From NCBI GenBank assembly GCA_937921835.1, contig CAKZVG010000104.1, forward strand, positions 1-5,094: 5,094 nt of DNA. The letters run 5' to 3'. Under the pieces are notes generated by a model, which saw only the letters and a list, made by a program, of their open reading frames with translations, did not search any database and was not told the origin of the DNA. How positions within the stretch are numbered: position 1 is the first letter of the stretch; each line of letters opens with the position of its first letter. Both the position numbers and the translations under genes were made by a program. The stretch comes from an uncultured Bryobacteraceae bacterium (lineage in GTDB: Bacteria > Acidobacteriota > Terriglobia > Bryobacterales > Bryobacteraceae). This document shows positions 1 through 5,094 of this stretch, one piece after another.

Positions 1-163
1 GTCGTTGCTTTCGCACGACGCCGGCTGGTACCGGCCGGGCGAACCGGGCGGCGGCAGCTTTCGCGGCTACACCTACCTGTACACCGACTTTCTTCCCCGG
101 CTGGATCCGGCCTGGGAGGGCGTGCTGCTCTGGGACAATCCTCGCCGGGCCTACGGCGAGTGA
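1..163 (+). CDS. Phosphotriesterase-family metallohydrolase, C-terminal fragment (5' end outside window)
   Basis: The frame enters from the left edge (first full codon at position 2) and gives 53 residues before TGA at 161-163. It reads SLLSHDAGWYRPGEPGGG near its start and ends LLWDNPRRAYGE. The Ser-His-Asp segment followed by a Gly/Pro-rich loop, then a short 'FLPRL' helix and a final 'NPRRA' helix, matches the last barrel strand and C-terminus of phosphotriesterase-like (PTE/aryldialkylphosphatase-related) amidohydrolases. In that family the Asp after the last strand is a metal ligand and catalytic base, here residue 6 of the fragment. Such proteins are binuclear-metal TIM-barrel hydrolases, and many act on lactones or other esters, so the substrate cannot be named. 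The segment between 'LPRL' and 'NPRRA' seems shorter than in the members I recall. The gene is convergent with the S9 peptidase. The family call is moderately sure; the specific activity is unknown. Confidence 0.62.
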   Translation, partial: SLLSHDAGWYRPGEPGGGSFRGYTYLYTDFLPRLDPAWEGVLLWDNPRRAYGE

Positions 164-166
164 GGG

Positions 167-337
167 ATGACGACACCTCGGCGTTTGTTGCTCGCGGCGG
201 CGGGAGCGTCTGCCGAGAATGCGTTCTCCATCCATGCGGCGCGCAGCGCCGGGGTGCCGGTGCTATGCCGCGACGATCTCCCGCCCGGAGGGGTCCTCCC
301 CGGCGGCGTCCGCATCGCAAATGCGTTTGCTTATTAG
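167..337 (+). CDS. Unrecognised 56-codon reading frame after the phosphotriesterase gene (possible small gene or remnant)
   Basis: An ATG lies three bases after the upstream TGA and opens a 56-codon frame that stops at TAG (335-337). The product begins MTTPRRLLLAAAGASAEN, an Arg-Arg pair followed by an Ala/Leu-rich stretch that loosely resembles an export signal. The rest (Gly/Pro/Val-rich, containing one Cys, in LCRDDLPPGG) resembles no family I recognise. In favour of a gene: close placement behind the preceding stop, consistent with translational coupling, and a G-rich stretch (gagtgaggg) just ahead of the ATG. Against it: the G-rich stretch is too close to the ATG to be a good ribosome binding site, wobble-position GC looks lower than in the neighbouring genes, and two hairpins lie within the frame. 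It could be a truncated remnant of a longer gene, a small peptide gene, or chance. Existence is uncertain and no function is proposed. Confidence 0.25.
   Translation: MTTPRRLLLAAAGASAENAFSIHAARSAGVPVLCRDDLPPGGVLPGGVRIANAFAY
281..306. repeat. GC-rich inverted repeat between convergent genes
   Basis: Two nested arms pair perfectly: CCGCC (281-285) with GGCGG (302-306), and GGAGG (287-291) with CCTCC (295-299) around a GGT loop. They are separated by a small internal bulge (one C on the left, two on the right). It lies between the phosphotriesterase stop and the S9 peptidase stop, where a bidirectional transcription barrier would be useful. No T-run follows directly on either strand, so it is not a classical intrinsic terminator. 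It could be a transcript-end stabilising hairpin, or simply a consequence of high GC. Confidence 0.4.
311..335 (+). terminator. Weak candidate intrinsic terminator for the plus-strand gene
   Basis: CGCAT (311-315) pairs with ATGCG (321-325) around a CGCAA loop, followed by the T-rich stretch TTTGCTTATT (326-335), which stands out in this GC-rich window. An alternative fold pairs GCAAA (317-321) with TTTGC (326-330). The stem is only 5 bp and the T-tract is interrupted, so this is a weak terminator at best. It may act together with the stronger hairpin just upstream at 281-306. Position downstream of the phosphotriesterase gene fits the role, but it would lie inside the uncertain frame at 167-337. 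Confidence 0.3.
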
Positions 338-364
338 CCAGGCACGTGGCGCCGCGAGCGCATC

Positions 365-2377
365 TCAATTCTTGGCATTCGTCTTGCCCGTACGGTACTT
401 CTCGAACCAGGCCAGCAGGTAGAGCTGCTGCGCGAGCTGCCGCGAGGGCCGCCGCCAGCCGTGGAACTCCTCGGGCATGCGCACCAGCAGCGTGTCCACC
501 TTGCGCAGCTTGAGCGCGCGGTAATATTCCTCGCTCTGCGAAATCGGCGTACGCAGATCGGCCTCGCCGGTCATGACCATGGTGGGGGTTTTCACGTTTC
601 CTACGTAATGCAGCGGTGAGCGCAGGGCGTACTCCATGGGATCCTCCCAGGGCTTCTTGCGGAACTGGTCGTACCACATCACGCCGTCGGTAGTCCCGAC
701 GAAGCTGTGCCAGTTGATCACCGGCCGCATCGACACCGCGGCGCGGAAGCGGTCCGTGTGGCCCACGATCCAGGCCGTCAGCACGCCGCCGCCCGAGCCG
801 CCGCATACGAACAGGTTCCGCTCGTCGATCCAGCCCTTCTTGAGCGCCTCGTCCACGCCCGCCATCAGGTCGTCGTAATCCTTGCCCGGATAGGCGTGCT
901 GGATGCCGTTGACGAACTCCTGCCCGTAGCCGGTCGAGCCGCGCGGGTTGGCGTAGAGCACCGCGTAGCCGCTGGCGGCGAAATTCTGCCACGCCCAGTT
1001 GAAGGCCACGCTGTACATGGACCAGGGCCCGCCGTGAATGTAGAGCACCATGGGATACTTCTTCCCGGCTTCGAAGCCCACCGGCTTGATCAGCCAGCCC
1101 TGCGACTTCACGCCGTCCGGAGCCGTAAACCAAAGCTCCTCGACGGCGCCCAGTTCGCGCCCGGCGAGCACGTCGCGGTTCAGGTCGAGCAGCGTGCTCA
1201 TGCGCGCGGGCTGCTTCAGGTCGAACGCCACCAGCACGCCCGGCTCGTGAAACGAAGTCCGCACCGCCGCCGCGTGTCCTTTGCGCGACAGCGACACCGC
1301 CGTGAGCAGGTGCCTTCCCGAGGTCAGCCGCCGGGGCTGCCCGCTGAGCGGCAGGAAGTAGAGCTGCGCCTCGCCGCGCTCCTGCATGAGGTAGTAGAGA
1401 CCCGAGGAATCGGGCGCCCACTCGAGTTCGGACGGCGAACTCGGAAACCCGCCAGCCAGCAGCCGCTGCTCCGCGCCGGCGGAGTTCATGAGATAGATGC
1501 TCTGCAAATGGTGGGTGAAGAACTGGTCATCGTAACCGGTGTAGGCGACGTGGCGCCCGTCGGGTGAAACCAGCGGGTTCGTGTCCGGCCCGCGCCGGCT
1601 GGTGAGCGTTTTCGGCTCGCCGCCTTCCAGGGAAAAGAGATAGATCTCGGAGTCGTTGCGCAGGTACTCCGCGTCCGGCTTGCGGATGCCGGAGACGTAC
1701 AGCGACTTGCCGTCGGCGCCCCAGTCGAAGGAGGAGTGATTGTAGTTGCCCGAAGTCACCTGCCGCGGGGTGCCGCCGGCGACGGCATCGATCACGAAGA
1801 CGTGCTGATAGCCTTTCGGCACCGGTCCGATGCCGTCGCTCGCCCAGCTCAGCCGGTCCACCACCACCGCCGGCTTGCCCCACTGCGCGCCCTCGGGCTT
1901 CTCCGGCAGCTTGATGGTAAGCGCCGGCTCTTTGTCCGGAACGCGCATGACGAAAGCGATGCGCTTGCCGTCGGGGGACCACTTCAGGTTGGACGGCGCG
2001 CGCTCAAGCCGAGTCAGTTGGGCCACCTCGCGCGTATCGGCCCACAGCACGTGGATCTGCGTGGAGCCGTCGCGGTCGGAGAGAAACGCCAGCCGCTCCC
2101 CGCCGGGCGACCACACGGGCGAGGAATCGCGCCAGTTGCCGGGCGTCAACTCGCGCAGGCGCTCTCCGGAACGGTCGATGATCCAAAGGTTCGAACGCCC
2201 CTGATCCTTCATCTTGTCGGCCCAGCCACGCGTGAAGACGATCCGCGCGCCGTCGGGCGAGATGGCCGGACTGCTCACCGACTCCATCTCAAACAGCGTC
2301 TCCGGCCCCAGGCCCTTCGAATCCGCCGCCGCCAACGGCAGCGCGAACAAAGCGAAGCACAACAGCCGACGGTTCAT
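365..2377 (-). CDS. Secreted S9-family serine peptidase (prolyl oligopeptidase / acylaminoacyl-peptidase type) with beta-propeller domain
   Basis: A complete 670-residue protein. Residues 1-18 (MNRRLLCFALFALPLAAA) form a Sec-type signal peptide with a likely cut after Ala18, so the enzyme probably acts in the periplasm or outside. Residues about 30-400 carry TolB/PD40-like propeller blades marked by repeated 'SPDG' motifs (near 40, 90, 134, 271, with variants near 220 and 321). Residues about 415-665 are the alpha/beta-hydrolase domain: HGGP at 448-451 (oxyanion region), nucleophile Ser528 in CGGSGGG, Asp607 in GEADLRTP and His639 in EFHGW, so the triad is intact. S9 enzymes cut short peptides, with the propeller limiting access to the active site; preference (dipeptidyl, acylaminoacyl or prolyl) cannot be told from sequence. 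Length is normal for the S9C-like group. The gene lies 79 bp downstream of leuD on the same strand with its own ribosome binding site and candidate promoter. A function in peptide scavenging is inferred. Confidence 0.93.
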   Translation of the reverse strand: MNRRLLCFALFALPLAAADSKGLGPETLFEMESVSSPAISPDGARIVFTRGWADKMKDQGRSNLWIIDRSGERLRELTPGNWRDSSPVWSPGGERLAFLSDRDGSTQIHVLWADTREVAQLTRLERAPSNLKWSPDGKRIAFVMRVPDKEPALTIKLPEKPEGAQWGKPAVVVDRLSWASDGIGPVPKGYQHVFVIDAVAGGTPRQVTSGNYNHSSFDWGADGKSLYVSGIRKPDAEYLRNDSEIYLFSLEGGEPKTLTSRRGPDTNPLVSPDGRHVAYTGYDDQFFTHHLQSIYLMNSAGAEQRLLAGGFPSSPSELEWAPDSSGLYYLMQERGEAQLYFLPLSGQPRRLTSGRHLLTAVSLSRKGHAAAVRTSFHEPGVLVAFDLKQPARMSTLLDLNRDVLAGRELGAVEELWFTAPDGVKSQGWLIKPVGFEAGKKYPMVLYIHGGPWSMYSVAFNWAWQNFAASGYAVLYANPRGSTGYGQEFVNGIQHAYPGKDYDDLMAGVDEALKKGWIDERNLFVCGGSGGGVLTAWIVGHTDRFRAAVSMRPVINWHSFVGTTDGVMWYDQFRKKPWEDPMEYALRSPLHYVGNVKTPTMVMTGEADLRTPISQSEEYYRALKLRKVDTLLVRMPEEFHGWRRPSRQLAQQLYLLAWFEKYRTGKTNAKN

Positions 2378-2384
2378 GAATCAG

Positions 2385-2390
2385 CACCTC
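2385..2390 (-). promoter_or_regulatory. Ribosome binding site of the S9 peptidase gene
   Basis: On the minus strand GAGGTG (part of AAGAGGTG) precedes the ATG at 2377-2375 by 7 bases and is a good complement to the 16S 3' end. It fixes the start, which also gives a proper signal peptide. Confidence 0.7.
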
Positions 2391-2396
2391 TTGCGG

Positions 2397-2425
2397 AGTG
2401 TAGCGGGCGCGCGGCGGAGATGCAA
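2397..2425 (-). promoter_or_regulatory. Candidate sigma70-type promoter for the S9 peptidase gene
   Basis: Reading the minus strand, TTGCAT (2425-2420) and TACACT (2402-2397) are separated by exactly 17 bases. The -35 hexamer matches 3 of 6 consensus bases (TTG) and the -10 matches 4 of 6 (TA-A-T). A start of transcription near 2390 would leave only about a dozen leader bases, with the ribosome binding site at the very 5' end of the mRNA, which is short but possible. The -35 element overlaps the T-tail of the hairpin at 2427-2440. Pattern match only. Confidence 0.4.
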
Positions 2426-2440
2426 ACGCCGGGCGCGGCG
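2424..2440 (-). terminator. Weak hairpin with short T-tail downstream of leuD
   Basis: On the minus strand CGCCG (2440-2436) pairs with CGGCG (2431-2427) around a CGCC loop, and TTT (2426-2424) follows at once. It begins 16 bases after the leuD stop codon. With a 5-bp stem and only three T residues it would be an inefficient intrinsic terminator, perhaps allowing some read-through from the leu operon into the S9 peptidase gene. In such GC-rich sequence a chance hairpin is quite possible. Confidence 0.3.
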
Positions 2441-2456
2441 CGGGCAAGAGCGGTCC

Positions 2457-3068
2457 TCAGGCGCCGAGGGTGTTGATGGGCGCGGCGTGCGAGGCTTCAA
2501 ACGCCGCGATGGCGGCTTCCTGCTGGAGGATCCAGCCGAGTTCGTCGACGCCGTCGAGCAGGCAGCGGCGCGCGAAAGGATCCACCGGAAACTCCACCGC
2601 GCGGCCGTCCGGGAGCGTCAGCGTGCAGGCTTCCAGGTCCACGCGCAGCGTCATGCGCGGATCCCGCGCGTGCATGGCGAACAGTTCGGCGTGCACCTGG
2701 CGCGGCACCACGATGGGCAGCAACCCGTTCTTGAGCGAGTTCTGCTTGAAGATGTCGGCGAAGGAGGTGCTGATGACGGCGCGGAAGCCGTACTGGGTGA
2801 GCGCCCAGGGGGCGTGCTCGCGCGAGCTGCCGCAGCCGAAGTTGTCGCCCGCCAACAGGATTCGCGCTTCCTTGGCCTCCGGGGTGTTGAGGACGAAGTC
2901 CGGCTTGGGCGAGCCGCCGGCGTCGTAGCGCCAGTCGAAAAAGAGCTGATCGCCCAGACCCTCTTTCGAAACGGTCTTCAAAAAGCGCGCCGGGATGATC
3001 TGGTCGGTGTCGACGTTGTCGACCGGCAGCGCCGCCACGCGGCTCTCAAAGGCGGTGAACTTGGTCAT
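2457..3068 (-). CDS. leuD: 3-isopropylmalate dehydratase, small subunit
   Basis: A 203-residue protein, close to the usual length of about 200. LeuD is the swivel-domain subunit that pairs with LeuC to form isopropylmalate isomerase, which converts 2-isopropylmalate to 3-isopropylmalate in cytoplasmic leucine synthesis. Hallmarks are [13 protein letters not shown] at 18-30, [17 protein letters not shown] at 74-90 (the substrate-binding loop and Ser-Ser-Arg signature) and [16 protein letters not shown] at 103-118, followed by a typical C-terminus. The start is ATG at 3068-3066, which overlaps the leuC stop as ATGA; the frame is open further upstream, to an ATG at 3263, but that stretch lies inside leuC and is Arg-rich nonsense. 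GAGG at 3080-3077, 8 bases before the ATG and inside the leuC 3' end, serves as ribosome binding site. The overlap implies translational coupling with leuC and so balanced subunit synthesis. Nothing is missing or truncated. Confidence 0.97.
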   Translation of the reverse strand: MTKFTAFESRVAALPVDNVDTDQIIPARFLKTVSKEGLGDQLFFDWRYDAGGSPKPDFVLNTPEAKEARILLAGDNFGCGSSREHAPWALTQYGFRAVISTSFADIFKQNSLKNGLLPIVVPRQVHAELFAMHARDPRMTLRVDLEACTLTLPDGRAVEFPVDPFARRCLLDGVDELGWILQQEAAIAAFEASHAAPINTLGA

Positions 3069-4471
3069 AGCAGAGTCCTCACGTCGCTGATCACGCCGTT
3101 GACGGCGCTGGCGGCGGCGGTCAGGGGGCTGGCCAGCAGCGTCCGCCCGCCCTTGCCCTGGCGTCCTTCGAAGTTGCGGTTGCTGGTGGAAACGCTGTAC
3201 TGGCCAGGCTCGAGCTGGTCGCCGTTCATGGCGATGCACATCGAACAGCCGGCCTCGCGCCACTCGGCGCCCGCGGCGCGGAAGATCTCGTCCAGGCCCT
3301 CGGCCTCGGCCTGGCGCTTCACCGGCTGCGAGCCGGGCACTACCAGCATGCGGACCCTGGGATTCACCTTGCGGCCCTTGAGTACGCTGGCGGCGGCGCG
3401 CAGGTCCGCCAGGCGCCCGTTTGTGCAGCTTCCGACGAAGACCACGTCGATGGGCCGCCCAAGCAGCGGCTTGCCAGGCTCGAGCGCCATGTACTTGAGC
3501 GCTTTACTCAGCGTCTCGCGCTCCAGCGGATCCGCCACCGCCGCCGGGTCGGGCACCGCGCCGCTGATGGGAATCCCCATGCCGGGGTTGGTGCCGAAGG
3601 TAATCATCGGCTCCAGCGCGGCGGCGTCGATGGAGATCTCCTTGTCGTAGGCCGCGCCCTCGTCCGTGGGCAGCCGCCTCCAGCGCTCGAGCGCGGCCTC
3701 CCAGGCGGCGCCCTGGGGCGCGAACGGCCGCCCGTGGAGGTACTGGTAGGTGACGTTGTCGGGGGCGATCATGCCCGCCCGCGCGCCGCCCTCGATGGAC
3801 ATGTTGGTCACCGTCATGCGCTCCTCCATCGACAGAGCGCGAATGGTGGAGCCGCAATACTCGATCACGCAGCCGGTGCCGCCGCCCACGCCGATCCTGG
3901 CGATGAGCGCCAGAATGATGTCCTTGGCCGAGACGCCGGGCTTGAGCGCTCCGTTGACCTCGACCTTGAAGGTCTTCGAGCGCCGCTGCGGCAGGCACTG
4001 CGTGGCCAGCACCATCTCGACTTCGCTGGTTCCTATGCCGAAGGCCAGCGCGCCGAAGGCGCCGTGGGTGGCGGTGTGGCTGTCGCCGCAGACCACGGTC
4101 ATGCCGGGCTGGGTCAACCCCTGCTCGGGGCCGATGACGTGCACCACGCCCTGCTTGTCGCTCAGGAACCCGAAGCAGGGAATGCCGAACTCCCGGCAGT
4201 TGGCTTCCAGGCGCGCCACCTGCGCCGCCGCCACCTGGTCGAGAATCGGCAGCGTGCGCGGCGTGGTGGGCGTGCCGTGATCGACCGTGGCCTGGGTGAG
4301 ATCCGGCCGCCGGACTTTCAATCCGCGCCGCCGCAAGCCGTCGAAGGCCTGCGGCGAGGTCACCTCGTGGACCAGGTGCAAGTCGATGTAGAGCAGCGCC
4401 GGCGCGCCGGGCTGTTCGGACACCAAGTGGGCGTCCCAGACTTTCTCGATGATGGTTCTTGGGCGTGTCAT
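3065..4471 (-). CDS. leuC: 3-isopropylmalate dehydratase, large subunit
   Basis: A 468-residue protein, matching the bacterial LeuC length of about 466. It is the aconitase-fold catalytic subunit that carries the [4Fe-4S] cluster and, with LeuD, isomerises 2- to 3-isopropylmalate. In order it shows [12 protein letters not shown] (35-46), an aspartate-histidine motif at 64-65, [19 protein letters not shown] (127-145), the three cluster cysteines Cys349 (GSCTNGR), Cys409 and Cys412 (GCSMC), and [17 protein letters not shown] (428-444). All cluster ligands are present, so it should be active. One small oddity is VDHGTPTT at 63-70, where I expect Asn then Val after Asp-His in relatives such as E. 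coli (DHNVST). The ATG at 4471-4469 is preceded by TAGGAG (4483-4478) with 6 bases of spacing, and the first residues ([12 protein letters not shown]) align with the normal N-terminus. It sits 9 bases after leuB and overlaps leuD by 4 bases. Confidence 0.98.
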   Translation of the reverse strand: MTRPRTIIEKVWDAHLVSEQPGAPALLYIDLHLVHEVTSPQAFDGLRRRGLKVRRPDLTQATVDHGTPTTPRTLPILDQVAAAQVARLEANCREFGIPCFGFLSDKQGVVHVIGPEQGLTQPGMTVVCGDSHTATHGAFGALAFGIGTSEVEMVLATQCLPQRRSKTFKVEVNGALKPGVSAKDIILALIARIGVGGGTGCVIEYCGSTIRALSMEERMTVTNMSIEGGARAGMIAPDNVTYQYLHGRPFAPQGAAWEAALERWRRLPTDEGAAYDKEISIDAAALEPMITFGTNPGMGIPISGAVPDPAAVADPLERETLSKALKYMALEPGKPLLGRPIDVVFVGSCTNGRLADLRAAASVLKGRKVNPRVRMLVVPGSQPVKRQAEAEGLDEIFRAAGAEWREAGCSMCIAMNGDQLEPGQYSVSTSNRNFEGRQGKGGRTLLASPLTAAASAVNGVISDVRTLL

Positions 4472-4480
4472 CGGCCGCTC

Positions 4481-5094
<614 letters not shown>

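Noticed and set aside
160..513. 117-codon open frame on the plus strand running from the intergenic gap into the peptidase 3' end
   Set aside because: Overlaps the phosphotriesterase stop and the antisense of the peptidase; product is Arg/Ala/Pro/Cys-rich low-complexity sequence with no family likeness.
707..1567. 286-codon open frame on the plus strand
   Set aside because: Antisense to the catalytic half of the S9 peptidase, with Arg/Val/His-rich composition and no motif; a GC shadow.
1736..2476. 246-codon open frame on the plus strand
   Set aside because: Antisense to the propeller domain of the peptidase, Arg-rich and motif-free; a GC shadow.
3069..3263. 65-codon upstream extension of leuD to an ATG at 3263
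   Set aside because: The extension lies inside leuC in another frame and is Arg/Gln-rich; the ATG at 3068 gives the normal LeuD N-terminus and length.
2214..3650. 478-codon open frame on the plus strand
   Set aside because: It lies antisense across the 5' part of the peptidase gene, all of leuD and the 3' part of leuC, and its product is Arg/Ala/Val-rich without any recognisable motif. High GC removes stop codons from antisense frames.

Overview
The window is GC-rich (roughly two-thirds G+C by eye) and gene-dense, and looks like ordinary bacterial chromosome. It carries four genes on the minus strand and the tail of one on the plus strand. The style of the secreted S9 peptidase and of the phosphotriesterase-like tail would fit an Acidobacteria/Solibacteres-type soil bacterium, but this is an impression and not a test. 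No mobile element, CRISPR array, tRNA or rRNA was seen.

Layout, left to right. Positions 1-163 (+) encode the last 53 residues of a phosphotriesterase-family (TIM-barrel metallohydrolase) protein. Positions 164-364 separate two convergent genes. They hold an unrecognised 56-codon reading frame (167-337), a strong GC hairpin (281-306) and a weak terminator-like hairpin with a T-rich tail (311-335). Positions 365-2377 (-) encode a complete, exported S9-family serine peptidase with beta-propeller repeats and an intact Ser-Asp-His triad. Positions 2378-2456 are a short spacer with a candidate promoter for the peptidase and a hairpin that may attenuate transcription arriving from the leu genes. 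Positions 2457-5094 (-) hold leuD, leuC and the 3' part of leuB.

In transcription order the minus strand reads leuB - leuC - leuD - S9 peptidase. LeuC and LeuD are the two subunits of isopropylmalate isomerase and LeuB is 3-isopropylmalate dehydrogenase. Together they carry out the middle steps of leucine synthesis from 2-isopropylmalate to the 2-oxo acid. The three genes are tightly packed: the leuC ribosome binding site overlaps the leuB stop, and leuC and leuD overlap by four bases (ATGA). This indicates a single operon with translational coupling. Start of leuB and the operon promoter lie beyond the right edge. The peptidase has its own ribosome binding site and a plausible promoter, so it is probably a separate unit with no evident link to leucine synthesis.

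I looked for an undescribed system and did not find one. The items most worth a second look are the unexplained short reading frame between the convergent genes and the overlapping promoter/hairpin arrangement between leuD and the peptidase.
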